NCBI GenBank assembly: GCA_937894795.1
Contig: CALCQV010000167.1
Span: forward strand, 1-64,000
DNA: 64,000 bases
Source: an uncultured Bacteroidales bacterium
Lineage (GTDB): Bacteria > Bacteroidota > Bacteroidia > Bacteroidales > Lentimicrobiaceae
Direction of reading: 5' to 3'
This document shows positions 44,097-53,619 of this stretch, piece after piece. Under the pieces are notes generated by a model. The model had not been told where the DNA came from and ran no database searches. It saw only the letters and a list, made by a program, of their open reading frames with translations. Each line of letters begins with the position of its first letter. Position 1 is the stretch's first letter. Made by a program: the position numbers and the translations under genes.

Positions 44097-44148
44097 ACAC
44101 CACAACTCAGGTAGAAAAAAAATATTTAACATTAATAAAGAAATTACA

Positions 44149-44478
44149 ATGGACAAGACAAAATTCATGACCGGCAAACCATTCATTTTTGCCAATGAGA
44201 TAGATTACTCCGACGGAGGAATAGTAAGCATGAGAGTAGTAGAGCAACCTACTGGCAATGTAAGCCTCTTTGCTTTCGACAAGGGGCAGCGCCTCAGTGA
44301 GCATACCGCTCCATTTGATGCCATGGTGAATGTGGTTGAAGGAGAAGCTGAGATTGTTATTGGTGGCAATCCAAACAAACTCACAGCAGGCATGGCCATT
44401 ATTATGCCGGCAAACATCACCCATGCTGTAAATGCCACTGAAAGATTCAAAATGGTACTAACCATGATTAAAAAATAA
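44149..44478 (+). CDS. Cupin domain protein
   Basis: A 109-residue single-domain cupin. It has the RLSEHTAPFDAMVNVVEGEAEIVIGG block (metal His in EHTAPF, Glu in VVEGE) and the MIIPANITHAVNA-type second block (here IIMPANITHAVNA). The ATG at 44149 (MDKTKFMTG) is chosen; an upstream ATG at 44008 lies inside the previous gene. It is 52 bases downstream of the 4Fe-4S gene and 20 before the PepSY gene. Function not known. Confidence 0.82.
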   Translation: MDKTKFMTGKPFIFANEIDYSDGGIVSMRVVEQPTGNVSLFAFDKGQRLSEHTAPFDAMVNVVEGEAEIVIGGNPNKLTAGMAIIMPANITHAVNATERFKMVLTMIKK

Positions 44479-44498
44479 CTCCTCATTAGCCTGCATTA

Positions 44499-46058
44499 AT
44501 GAAGAAACTTCGCAAATACCATAAATGGCCATCTTTAATAGTTGGCCTTTTTATTCTGTTTTTCTGTGTTTCAGGTATTATCATGAACCACAGGTCTATA
44601 TTCGCCACGTTGAATTTCCCAAGGGCACTCATGCCGGGTGATTACCATTATAAAAACTGGAACCTGGCTTCCGTAAAGGGATTCTTACCCCTTAATGATA
44701 CGGAAATGCTGGCCTATGGAAATGTTGGTATATGGAAAACAAACCGGCAGTTTACCGGCTTCAGCGATATGAATGCAGGTTTTCCGAAAGGAATTGACTA
44801 TAGGAAGATATTTTGCATGACCAAAACTGAGGATGACCGGTTATTTGCCGGTACCCTCTTTGGCTTGTATGAATTTGACCATTCAAAGGCTGAATGGCAA
44901 AAAATCAAACTGCCGGAAGACAATCAGAGAGTTGTTAAATTATTGGTGCAGGATAATAAACTTATAGTACTGACCCGCTCTGAAATGTGGGAGATGCCGC
45001 TGAATGCAGCACCTGTCTTTAAATTGATTGATGTACCTGCCACCGAAGATCACGAAGGAAAAGCCGGAATGTTCCGCACACTGTGGGTGATACACAGCGG
45101 TGAAATATTTGGTTTGACCGGAAAACTGATTGTTGACATGGTGGGACTGGCTGTCATCTTCATGACTTTAACCGGCTTCTTTTATTTTTTCCTGCCAAAG
45201 TTTGCCAAAAAGATAAGGGAACAATACCGCAAGAAGCTGCAGAAGCTTAACCGGAGCGCCATAAACTGGCATACCCTGTTGGGAGTTTACGGTTTACCTA
45301 TTCTCATTGTAACAACCCTCACGGGGATGTTCCTCCGCCCTCCCCTGCTTATACCCATTGCCAATAAAGAGATGGCTGCCATTCCGGGTACAATCCTGGC
45401 TAATGAAAATGTATGGCACGACAAGTTCAGGGATGTTGTTTACGACACCCTTTCCAATGAATACATCATCTCAACCAGCGAGGGATTCATAAAGCTTGAC
45501 GTTAATCATGACTCCAATAAGACCAGGAAGATGGAAGCACAGCCTCCTGTGAGCGTAATGGGAATAAATGTTTTTCAGGATCTTGGCAAGGGCGAGTACC
45601 TGGTTGGTTCATTCAGCGGTATTTATAAATGGAACACCCTAACCGGCAACAGCACAGATGTAATAACCGGTATGCCTGCACAAGAACAGGCCGGCGGCAA
45701 TCCCTTTGGAGCCATAGCTGTAGCAGGTGTCTATATGGATAACAATCAACCGGTTGCTATTTTTGATTATGGGGCTGGTTGGATGAACCTTGAACCTCAG
45801 AATAAACCTGAAATGCCTTCTGTAATTGCAAAACAACCCATATCATGGTGGAACCTCGCTCTGGAAGTGCATACCGGAAGAATATTTGCATTTATATTTG
45901 GTGACTTTTACATTCTTTACGTACCTTTAATGGGCATTCTGATACTGGTAATCCTCACAACAGGATTTTTAATGTACTGGAAATCAAAGAAACGCAAATC
46001 AAAAGCAAGGAAACATGGAAATATTGAACTTACACAAAGCACCAAAAGTGCCGTTTGA
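44499..46058 (+). CDS. PepSY-associated membrane protein
   Basis: A 519-residue inner-membrane protein with PepSY_TM features: an N-terminal membrane helix right after KKLRKYHKWPSLIVGLFILFFCVSGIIMNHRS, a periplasmic loop (about 30-185), helices around 200-235 and 258-285 with HSGEIFGLTGKLI and NWHTLLGVYGLPI, a second periplasmic part, and a last helix with EVHTGRIFAFIFGDFYILYVP. Conserved histidines in these helices suggest heme or iron redox work, as in PepSY_TM ferric reductases. Its last 44 bases overlap the next cupin gene. Confidence 0.8.
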   Translation: MKKLRKYHKWPSLIVGLFILFFCVSGIIMNHRSIFATLNFPRALMPGDYHYKNWNLASVKGFLPLNDTEMLAYGNVGIWKTNRQFTGFSDMNAGFPKGIDYRKIFCMTKTEDDRLFAGTLFGLYEFDHSKAEWQKIKLPEDNQRVVKLLVQDNKLIVLTRSEMWEMPLNAAPVFKLIDVPATEDHEGKAGMFRTLWVIHSGEIFGLTGKLIVDMVGLAVIFMTLTGFFYFFLPKFAKKIREQYRKKLQKLNRSAINWHTLLGVYGLPILIVTTLTGMFLRPPLLIPIANKEMAAIPGTILANENVWHDKFRDVVYDTLSNEYIISTSEGFIKLDVNHDSNKTRKMEAQPPVSVMGINVFQDLGKGEYLVGSFSGIYKWNTLTGNSTDVITGMPAQEQAGGNPFGAIAVAGVYMDNNQPVAIFDYGAGWMNLEPQNKPEMPSVIAKQPISWWNLALEVHTGRIFAFIFGDFYILYVPLMGILILVILTTGFLMYWKSKKRKSKARKHGNIELTQSTKSAV

Positions 46059-46326
46059 CCTCAACGGACACATTCTTTGCAAGCATAAAAATCTGGAAAT
46101 TGTTCATCTTACTCTAAAACCGGGTGAACGAATTGAAAAACATGTTAATCCCAATGATGTAATCTTCTACGTACTGGAAGGCAAAGCATTGCTTGAAACT
46201 GTCAATGAACGCATCCTCGTGAATAAGGATGACGTTGTAAAAGTGGAAGCCGGCAGAGAAAGAGGATTTGACAATATCTCTGTTTCATTATTCAAAGTGA
46301 TGGTTATTAAGTTCTTACCTGAATAA
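46015..46326 (+). CDS. Small cupin domain protein
   Basis: A 103-residue cupin with LKPGERIEKHVNPNDVIFYVLEGKALLE, holding the metal His and Glu positions of the first cupin motif. It overlaps the PepSY gene by 44 bases in another frame, a tight coupling. Last gene of the Rrf2 module. Function unknown. Confidence 0.75.
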   Translation: MEILNLHKAPKVPFDLNGHILCKHKNLEIVHLTLKPGERIEKHVNPNDVIFYVLEGKALLETVNERILVNKDDVVKVEAGRERGFDNISVSLFKVMVIKFLPE

Positions 46327-46376
46327 CCTCAACCCATTCTTATTGAATTTATGTTCCTTTCGTAACAGGAAATTAC

Positions 46377-46384
46377 TATCTTTG
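46377..46384 (+). promoter_or_regulatory. -7 box (TATCTTTG) for the large surface protein gene
   Basis: Exact TAnnTTTG match, 76 bases before the ATG at 46460. An in-frame ATG at 46343 lies upstream of the box and is rejected for that reason. Confidence 0.5.
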
Positions 46385-46459
46385 GATGGTGGAATATCCT
46401 TTAATTCAATGCGTTCCACATGTAATGATTCTGTCGTTGTACTAAATAAAAAATTATCA

Positions 46460-46942
46460 ATGAATAATTTTTTACGCTCGTCAGCCTACGCTATACTCTC
46501 AAAAAATAGTATATTATTTTTTGTATTATTCGCCATTTCCTTAACATCATCAGGGCAGGGAAATTCCTATAAAAATCATCCCGGATTGAATGCCAAGGAT
46601 TACAGGCGTTCAGAGGAGTTTGCCAGTTCACGGGCCGATGAAAACGGCAGCATGAAAGGGTATATTGAGGCGATGCAGAAAGTGAAGGATTCACTGAGAG
46701 TTGCCATTGAAAGCAAACAGATGCATGAGGGGGATGGCAATTACAGGAATAGTTACAGGCGAACACAGTTCTATCCCCTTGGTCCTTCAGTCACTACCGA
46801 TCCGGTGCTGGCACAATTAGGACTGGTTTCCGCACTTTGGGTTGACACATCAAATTACACTACCCTGTATGCCGGCATGATGGCGGACAGAACTGGCACC
46901 CCAAATCAGACAACTACATCACTACCGGCATACTTGGAATAG
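46460..46942 (+). pseudogene. N-terminal fragment of a frameshifted T9SS surface protein
   Basis: A signal peptide (ILFFVLFAISLTSSGQG) and the start of an Asp-box propeller (ALWVDTSNYTTLYAG), then a premature stop at 46942. After TTLYAG (ending near 46876) the frame loses homology. The +1-phase frame from 46882 reads GGQNWHPKSDNYITTGILG, then IEVDRKDKQHIFVGTG, the expected continuation. The break sits at GCCGGCATGATGGCGGAC (46871-46888). So this and the 47023-51306 frame are one gene broken by an indel, unless it is an assembly error. Start ATG at 46460 (MNNFLRSSAY). Confidence 0.75.
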
Positions 46943-47022
46943 AAGTTGACAGAAAAGACAAGCAACACATATTTGTCGGCACGGGGCACTGGGGATTTAA
47001 CAGGGCATACGGACAAGGTGTT

Positions 47023-50000
47023 ATGGAAAGCAGGGACGGCGGTAATACATGGGCTCCAACAAGCCTGAACTCAGGTATCATGACTGCCGGCTTTCTGGTG
47101 CACGATGTAAAACAACACAGCACGCATGCCGACACACTTTATGCGGTCCTCAATACGGAGTTTAAAGCGAAAACAAGCATCTACCGATCGACCGACAAAG
47201 GCATCAATTGGGAACAAACCTTCACCCAAAACAATGAAGAGCTGTTTGATATAGTGCTGACGCCGGGTAAACCCGATAATATATTTGTTGTTGGCAGTCT
47301 GCTGCTGCGAAGCCGTGACGGCGGTACCACCTGGCAGGATTTAACATACCGCATTCCTATTAAGCCCGACCATAAGATATCACGCCTGGCTTTGGCTCTG
47401 TCAGACAGCATTCCGGGATTGATACTTGTTTTCACGGAATCATATGACACCCTTACTCCCGGTGTATGGGCGCATCAGCTTTTCAGATCAACCAATGATG
47501 GCAGGGATTACTTCCGCATTGGCATTGATTATCTTCCTTTTGTAAGTTACTGGAAGATGGAGTTGCAGATTTCACCCACTGATCCGGCAGAATTCTACCT
47601 TGGCGGCATCTGGTTCAACAAGTACCGTCTTGAAGCAGATTCAGCTATTCACCTTGATTTCCGCAATCATAAGTACCATAAGGATGTGCGCGACCTTCTT
47701 GTGTTTAAAGGTGATACTGCAGATGTAGTATTCATGGGAAATGACGGTGGTGTCACCCGGTCAGATGATGGAACGGTTACCTGGAGGGATATCACACGCA
47801 ACGGTATGCAATCAACACAGTTGCATAACATAACCATTGGTGATAACAGCAATATGGTATATGGGGGCCCTCAGGACGGGAATCTTTGCTTTTATAACTA
47901 TGATACCAAGGAGTGGACAAAGGAAACACATGTTGGAGATGCATACGATGGGATGGTTGATTTTAACAACCCCGGGAATGTGTATATGGTCACTATTCCA
48001 CCTAAGCTAAACAGACGAAACATCTTCCTGTTAAAATCAACCGATGCCGGCTTAAGCTTCAATTACCGTGGAGTACCTGATACCACTGAACAGGGAAGAA
48101 ATAACATTCCTGTTACAATGCATCCAACAGATTCAAAGACTATATATGCCGGATTAAAAAATGTATGGAAATCAACCGATGGTGCAGAAACATGGGAGCA
48201 GATAAGCAGCTTTAACCCCCTGAATCAGCATAAGATACAGGCGCTTGAGGTGTCAGAAGCCAATCCCGATATTATCTGTATCAGTTTTGAAAACCCGTCG
48301 TGGGGTAATATACAGGAAGAGAAAATAATGCTCACCATAGATGGGGGCGACAGGTGGACAGATATTACACCGCGGGGCAGCCTGTCAATGCAGTACGTCT
48401 CTGCAACTGATATTTTCATACACCCTGATAAACCGGGGACCATATACCTAACACTCGACCGTACCTGGGTAAACAGGCGCATATATGTAACGCATGATGG
48501 CGGAAGAAGCTGGGAAAACTTCTCGGAAGGCATTCCGGCCATACCCGTGAATGCCATACGGTATTTTAAAGGCGCCGGCTATGATATTTTCCTGGTAGCC
48601 ACTGATGCGGGTATCTATTACAGGGATGAAAACATGGCTGCATGGGAATATTTCGGCGAGGGTTTGCCCCTGACTATCATCTCAGACATTGAAATAAACT
48701 ATGCCAGAAAGAAACTGGTAGCAGGCACCTTCGGCCGCGGTCTCTGGGAAGCCGATTTATGTCTACCCCTGAATGAGACTTCAATGGTAATCACCGATAC
48801 GGTAAGCTGGACTGTAGGCAAAAACCTGCTTAGTGACCTGGTGCTTATGCCCGGCAGTAAACTCACCATAAATAACCGGGTGGAAGTTGGTGATGGCAGA
48901 ACCATTAAGATTATGCCGGGAGCCCAACTGATACTGGACAAGGCAGTACTCACCAACAATTGCGTTAGCCTGTGGGAAGGCATCAAACTGTATGGAAACA
49001 GCGACTATGATTCAGGTTTGCCACAGGGTAAACTCACGTTGATACACGGGGCCGTGATTGAGAATGCCTATACCGGTATCGAAATGATTGAGATGGATGA
49101 AAATGGCCTGGAGAATAAGAGCAGAGGCGGAGGTATTATATATACCAATAAAGCCGTTTTCAGGAATAACCTACGTGCAATTGACATTAAACCCACCAAG
49201 GGAAGAAATCCATCTAAATTCATATTGACAGAGTTTACGCTCAGGGAACAACCCTGGCCCGGTGAGAAGATGAAGGAATTTGTTAGAATAAACAATAATA
49301 AAGGCCTTGAATTTGTCAGCTGTACATTCAGGAACGACCTGCCGTATTCAAAGCTGCCGGTCAATGAACGCGGCAATGGAATAACCGCTTACAACTCATC
49401 GTTGAAAATATACCGTATCCATCAGGATTCCGTCCCCTTCGGCTTATCCACCAAGCCTCTGTTTTATCAGCTGAAGAGTGGCATTGATGCAACAACATCC
49501 ACTCCCGGCTATGCCTTTTACACAGAAGATGTACAGTATAAAAACAATTTCACGGGAGCCTATTTATCGGGTTACAGCATTGTTGAAGCCAATAGATGTG
49601 CCTTCGACTTATCGGCTCTGAACAACATTGGCAGTACGCATAAGGAAGTTACCGGCCTCTATCTTGACAACTGCACCTATTACAGCATTCTTGACAACAA
49701 TTTCAAGGGTGGTGCTTTACCGGGTTACAACAACGAGTTAGCCGGATTGGTAGTCAATAACTGCGGAGAACAAAACAACATTGTTGCCGGTAACAGTTTC
49801 AGCAACCTTAACTATTCACTCTTAGCCCAGAATACCAACCGCTCCGTTGACGGCTACAAGGGTTTGCGCCTATACTATAACTGGTTCAACAAGAATGAAT
49901 ACGATATATGCATTACAACCGACAGCACAAAAGCCAACAATGGAATTGCCTATTATCAGGGAGCCATTGGAGCATTACCCATAGAACCGGCAGGCAACCA

Positions 50001-51306
50001 GTTCAGTTACGGCAAATTCCATCGCACCGGTGACTTCCACAACGATGGCGAGCCTGTATTGTATAGCCATTACAGCAATTCACCTGCAATATCGCGACAA
50101 CAGCCCCGGTTATATGCAAACATCCTGCCGGTACCGGCGGCATTCAGCATGCCCCCCGACAGCAATTACCTGCCCGAATACCTCACCATTACCAACGACT
50201 TGCTCAACCAAACAAGATCAGCCTGGGATGGAACAGCTTCCACTGCCCTCAAACAACTTAATGACACCAGAGATGGAGGCAATACCAACGCACTCATTGA
50301 TGAGATAAGGAATTTTTCACCCGAATCATTGGTGTTGTTGAATAAAAAACTGCGCAGCCTGGATTCTAAACTGTCGGTTGATGCACTAGAAGCGCTTTTA
50401 AAGAATAATAACTTCCATAACACTTTTCTGATTGAAATACTGATAAACAATCCCATCATTTTCAGGAATAACCATTTAATGCAGTTGATAACCGAGCGGA
50501 ATCCTGAGATTCCCGACTTTATGCTTCATCGTCTGGCACTACTCTATAATCAATACAGTTTGATAGAACTGATGGAGGGCAGAAGCAATAATGCCGTAGC
50601 CATTAAGGACGGCTTGCTGAATCGCGAACGGGGACATCTCTTCTTTAAAAGCTGGGGCACTCCTGAAACACAGCTTACAGATCATTTAAGAAATGATGCA
50701 AAAGCTCATAATGATTTACTGCTCGCATTTATATACCAATTATATGGCGATTCAACACAAGCACAAGCTACGCTAAATGATGCCGGGATGAAATACCCAA
50801 ATTACTCCTCCGACATTGACAACATGAAAGAGCTGATTGAAATACATACTGAAATAGCAAATAAGAACAGCGATACACTATCCACCTCTGTTTATGAGCG
50901 ACTGCTTGAATTACTTGACCGGGAACCCACCTTCATATACGCAGTTAATATACTCAGGCACTATAACAAAAGTGATTATACGGAACCTTATATACTGCCG
51001 GGGAATCCGCGTACTCCTGTGATATTTGATATTCCTGAGATCAATATCAAAGGAAGTCAATTCAAGCTGTATCCACAACCGGCATCTGAATATCTGATTG
51101 TAGATTATTATTATGAAGCCGGCTTTACAAAGGGAGAGCTCGAATTGACGAACCTGACAGGGCAAATAATAGCACGGTTTCCATTAAAATCATCCTATGG
51201 ACAGCATGTTTTTGATACAAAAAGTCTGTTACCGGGATTATATATTATGCGTTTAGTATCAGATAACTCGGTACTTGAAAGGCAGAAAGTGCTGATCATA
51301 AGATAG
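47023..51306 (+). CDS. Large T9SS Asp-box/beta-helix surface protein, C-terminal part (frameshifted from 46460)
   Basis: A 1427-residue frame that begins with MESRDGGNTW at its first ATG, but coding sequence is visible from 46882 in the same frame. It has sortilin/VPS10-type Asp-boxes throughout the first 560 residues (SRDGGTTW, SDDGTVTW, TDAGLSF, TIDGGDRW, THDGGRSW). It ends that section with KLVAGTFGRGLWEADLC, then has a right-handed beta-helix-like region (about 600-1000: LTINNRVEVGDGRTIKIMPGAQL... LTLIHGAVIENAYTG), a helical stretch (about 1060-1340) and a T9SS sorting tail (FKLYPQPASEYLIVDYYYE... LPGLYIMRLVSDN). Without the N-terminal fragment it has no signal peptide and could not be exported. 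A full-length ancestor would be about 1615 residues. Confidence 0.82.
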   Translation: MESRDGGNTWAPTSLNSGIMTAGFLVHDVKQHSTHADTLYAVLNTEFKAKTSIYRSTDKGINWEQTFTQNNEELFDIVLTPGKPDNIFVVGSLLLRSRDGGTTWQDLTYRIPIKPDHKISRLALALSDSIPGLILVFTESYDTLTPGVWAHQLFRSTNDGRDYFRIGIDYLPFVSYWKMELQISPTDPAEFYLGGIWFNKYRLEADSAIHLDFRNHKYHKDVRDLLVFKGDTADVVFMGNDGGVTRSDDGTVTWRDITRNGMQSTQLHNITIGDNSNMVYGGPQDGNLCFYNYDTKEWTKETHVGDAYDGMVDFNNPGNVYMVTIPPKLNRRNIFLLKSTDAGLSFNYRGVPDTTEQGRNNIPVTMHPTDSKTIYAGLKNVWKSTDGAETWEQISSFNPLNQHKIQALEVSEANPDIICISFENPSWGNIQEEKIMLTIDGGDRWTDITPRGSLSMQYVSATDIFIHPDKPGTIYLTLDRTWVNRRIYVTHDGGRSWENFSEGIPAIPVNAIRYFKGAGYDIFLVATDAGIYYRDENMAAWEYFGEGLPLTIISDIEINYARKKLVAGTFGRGLWEADLCLPLNETSMVITDTVSWTVGKNLLSDLVLMPGSKLTINNRVEVGDGRTIKIMPGAQLILDKAVLTNNCVSLWEGIKLYGNSDYDSGLPQGKLTLIHGAVIENAYTGIEMIEMDENGLENKSRGGGIIYTNKAVFRNNLRAIDIKPTKGRNPSKFILTEFTLREQPWPGEKMKEFVRINNNKGLEFVSCTFRNDLPYSKLPVNERGNGITAYNSSLKIYRIHQDSVPFGLSTKPLFYQLKSGIDATTSTPGYAFYTEDVQYKNNFTGAYLSGYSIVEANRCAFDLSALNNIGSTHKEVTGLYLDNCTYYSILDNNFKGGALPGYNNELAGLVVNNCGEQNNIVAGNSFSNLNYSLLAQNTNRSVDGYKGLRLYYNWFNKNEYDICITTDSTKANNGIAYYQGAIGALPIEPAGNQFSYGKFHRTGDFHNDGEPVLYSHYSNSPAISRQQPRLYANILPVPAAFSMPPDSNYLPEYLTITNDLLNQTRSAWDGTASTALKQLNDTRDGGNTNALIDEIRNFSPESLVLLNKKLRSLDSKLSVDALEALLKNNNFHNTFLIEILINNPIIFRNNHLMQLITERNPEIPDFMLHRLALLYNQYSLIELMEGRSNNAVAIKDGLLNRERGHLFFKSWGTPETQLTDHLRNDAKAHNDLLLAFIYQLYGDSTQAQATLNDAGMKYPNYSSDIDNMKELIEIHTEIANKNSDTLSTSVYERLLELLDREPTFIYAVNILRHYNKSDYTEPYILPGNPRTPVIFDIPEINIKGSQFKLYPQPASEYLIVDYYYEAGFTKGELELTNLTGQIIARFPLKSSYGQHVFDTKSLLPGLYIMRLVSDNSVLERQKVLIIR

Positions 51307-51364
51307 TTTAGATTCAGTCATATATAGCGTAAAAAATTATTGTCGGAAAAGTTGATAATTGTTA

Positions 51365-51393
51365 TTGGATTTATTGAAACTTCCTTATATTTG
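51365..51393 (+). promoter_or_regulatory. Promoter (TTG-18 bp-TATATTTG) for nrfHA
   Basis: TTG at 51365-51367 and TATATTTG at 51386-51393, 18 bases apart; the nrfH ATG is 33 bases downstream. No clear Fnr-type palindrome is seen nearby. Confidence 0.6.
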
Positions 51394-51426
51394 TTAGGTT
51401 GAGTGCCAAATTAATCCATCCGGAAT

Positions 51427-52026
51427 ATGAAAAAAATAATCAACTTCATCGGACCTCCAGATAATTGGCGGTTGCCTGCTATTATTCTCACCGGTACCAT
51501 TGTTGGGATCATAATTCTTCTGGTTTACTCATCGAGAGCCCACTCATACTTATCCGACAATCCGGAAACATGCATTAATTGTCATGTGATGTATCCGCAG
51601 TATGCCACCTGGATGCATAGCAGCCATAGGGAAAAAGCAACCTGCAATGACTGTCATGTGCCGCACGACAATGTATTCCGAACATATTTCTTCAAAGCAA
51701 AAGATGGTCTGAGGCATGCCACAATATTTACTGCACGCGCTGAACCACAGGTAATACAGATAAAGCAGGCCGGTATAAATGTAGTACAGGAGAACTGTAT
51801 TCGCTGCCATAAGGGACTGGTTGATTTTGTCAACATTGTCCAGGTAACCGGTGAGAACCATGAAGAAGGTGTTGGTTTCAGGTGTTGGGATTGCCATAGA
51901 GAAACGCCTCATGGCACCGTCAATAGCCTGGCAGCCACTCCCTATTCACTGGTGCCGCGCATGAAATCAATTGTACCCGATTGGATGCAGAGATTTGTGA
52001 ATGATAATACTGATGAAGCAAAATAA
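51427..52026 (+). CDS. nrfH: Cytochrome c nitrite reductase small subunit
   Basis: A 199-residue membrane-anchored cytochrome c of the NapC/NirT family: one N-terminal helix (LPAIILTGTIVGIIILLVY) and four CxxCH heme sites (CINCH, CNDCH, CIRCH, CWDCH; first Cys at 49, 73, 124, 153). It takes electrons from menaquinol and passes them to NrfA on the periplasmic side. It is followed by nrfA after 29 bases. Confidence 0.96.
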   Translation: MKKIINFIGPPDNWRLPAIILTGTIVGIIILLVYSSRAHSYLSDNPETCINCHVMYPQYATWMHSSHREKATCNDCHVPHDNVFRTYFFKAKDGLRHATIFTARAEPQVIQIKQAGINVVQENCIRCHKGLVDFVNIVQVTGENHEEGVGFRCWDCHRETPHGTVNSLAATPYSLVPRMKSIVPDWMQRFVNDNTDEAK

Positions 52027-52055
52027 ATAACCCAAATCCTTCAAACACACGTTAC

Positions 52056-53534
52056 ATGAAACCGGTATCAGAAATTACAAAAAGAAAACCTTGGGTAGCC
52101 TGGTTGATCTTTCTTGGCACAGTGGTAATAGTATTTATCCTTGGGCTCCTGGCCTCCTCAATCATTGAAAGAAGAAGTGAATCAAAGGTCTACTTCCAGA
52201 TGGTAAGTGAAATTCCAGAATGGGAACCACGGAATGAAGTATGGGGCAGGAACTTCCCCCGCGAGTATGAATCATATGAGAGTACACTTGACACCAGCTT
52301 CCTTAGCAAGTATGGAGGCTCAGGTACCCGTGACTACCTGGAGGAACATCCTGAAATGGTGGTTATGTGGGCAGGTTATGCATTCTCACGTGAATACAAA
52401 CAAGCAAGAGGACACTACTATGCCATCAATGATATCAGGCAGACTCTCCGCACTGATGTACCCCAGCCGTCAACCTGCTGGACATGCAAAAGCCCTGATG
52501 TGCCCCGTTTGATGAATCAGATGGGAGTTGAGAATTTCTATAAAGGTAAGTGGACAGATCTTGGTTCAGAAGTAGTCAATAATATAGGATGTCAGGACTG
52601 CCATGATCCCAAAACCATGAACCTGCGCATTACCCGTCCCGCCCTGATTGAAGCATACCAGCGCATGGGCAAGGACATCAACAAGGCAACACACCAGGAA
52701 ATGAGGTCGCTGGTTTGTGCACAATGCCATGTTGAATATTACTTCAAGGGAGAAAACAAATATTTGACTTTCCCATGGGATAATGGATTCACTGTTGAAG
52801 CCATGGAAGCCTATTACGATAGTGTAAAGCATGTTGATTTTGTCCATGCTCTAAGTAAAGCTCCAATGTTGAAGGGGCAGCATCCTGATTTTGAACAGTA
52901 TACTACGGGCGTGCACTTCGACAGGGGTGTTGCCTGTGCCGATTGCCACATGCCATATAAGCGTGATGGTGGTATGAAATATACCGATCATAAGATTCAA
53001 AGCCCATTGGCAAACATATCAGGCTCTTGTGTTGTGTGTCACCGCGAAGGGGAAGAGAAGCTGATGGAGAATGTAGTCAGCCGCCAGAACAAGATTTATG
53101 AACTCCGCCGCATAGCTGAGAAGAACATTGCCAGGCTCCATATTGAAGCAAAAACCGCCTGGGACAATGGCGCCACCGAACAGGAAATGGAACCCGTACT
53201 TACCCTTATTCGTCATGCACAATGGCGTTGGGATTATGTTGCCGCCGGCAATTCCATGGGATTCCACACTCCGGCTGAAGCATTGCGTATCTTAGGCACA
53301 TCCATCCAAAAAGCTCAGGAAGGAAGATTGTTGCTTAACAGTATTCTCATTAGTCACGGCGTTAAAACACCTATTCAGATGCCCGATCTCTCAAACCGTG
53401 AAAAGGCTCAGGCTTTTATCGGTCTTGATATGCCGGCACTCCATAAGAGCAAAAATGAATTTATCAATACGGTGCTGCCTGAATGGACAAAGAAAGCCGT
53501 TGAACGGGAAGGCCAAATGATACAGATACAATAG
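52056..53534 (+). CDS. nrfA: Ammonia-forming cytochrome c nitrite reductase catalytic subunit
   Basis: A 492-residue pentaheme enzyme that reduces nitrite to ammonium in six electrons. The catalytic heme has the Lys-ligated motif CWTCK (141-145); four CxxCH sites follow (CQDCH 179, CAQCH 221, CADCH 294, CVVCH 325). The CAQCHVEYYF block and KMQSP-type Ca site region (here HKIQSPLAN) agree with NrfA. The N-terminal helix (VAWLIFLGTVVIVFILGLLASSI) may act as a signal anchor or signal peptide. Terminator follows. Confidence 0.97.
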   Translation: MKPVSEITKRKPWVAWLIFLGTVVIVFILGLLASSIIERRSESKVYFQMVSEIPEWEPRNEVWGRNFPREYESYESTLDTSFLSKYGGSGTRDYLEEHPEMVVMWAGYAFSREYKQARGHYYAINDIRQTLRTDVPQPSTCWTCKSPDVPRLMNQMGVENFYKGKWTDLGSEVVNNIGCQDCHDPKTMNLRITRPALIEAYQRMGKDINKATHQEMRSLVCAQCHVEYYFKGENKYLTFPWDNGFTVEAMEAYYDSVKHVDFVHALSKAPMLKGQHPDFEQYTTGVHFDRGVACADCHMPYKRDGGMKYTDHKIQSPLANISGSCVVCHREGEEKLMENVVSRQNKIYELRRIAEKNIARLHIEAKTAWDNGATEQEMEPVLTLIRHAQWRWDYVAAGNSMGFHTPAEALRILGTSIQKAQEGRLLLNSILISHGVKTPIQMPDLSNREKAQAFIGLDMPALHKSKNEFINTVLPEWTKKAVEREGQMIQIQ

Positions 53535-53554
53535 TTTACAAGTTAGATTACGGT

Positions 53555-53592
53555 ACAAGCCTGAAAAATTGAACTTTTCAGGCTTGTTTTTC
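53555..53592 (+). terminator. Terminator of nrfHA
   Basis: A perfect 13-bp stem (ACAAGCCTGAAAA at 53555-53567, complement at 53575-53587), 7-base loop, T6 tail with one interruption. It lies within an in-frame upward extension of the next gene, which rules out starts before 53592. Confidence 0.92.
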
Positions 53593-53619
53593 TTTATTAT
53601 AGCTGTCTATTTTATAACC

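Noticed and set aside
46343..46459. Upstream ATG for the large surface protein
   Set aside because: A -7 promoter box lies between it and the ATG at 46460, and the true signal peptide begins at the later ATG.
53569..53619. N-terminal extension of lplA
   Set aside because: It is coded by the nrfHA terminator hairpin; the family start is at 53620.
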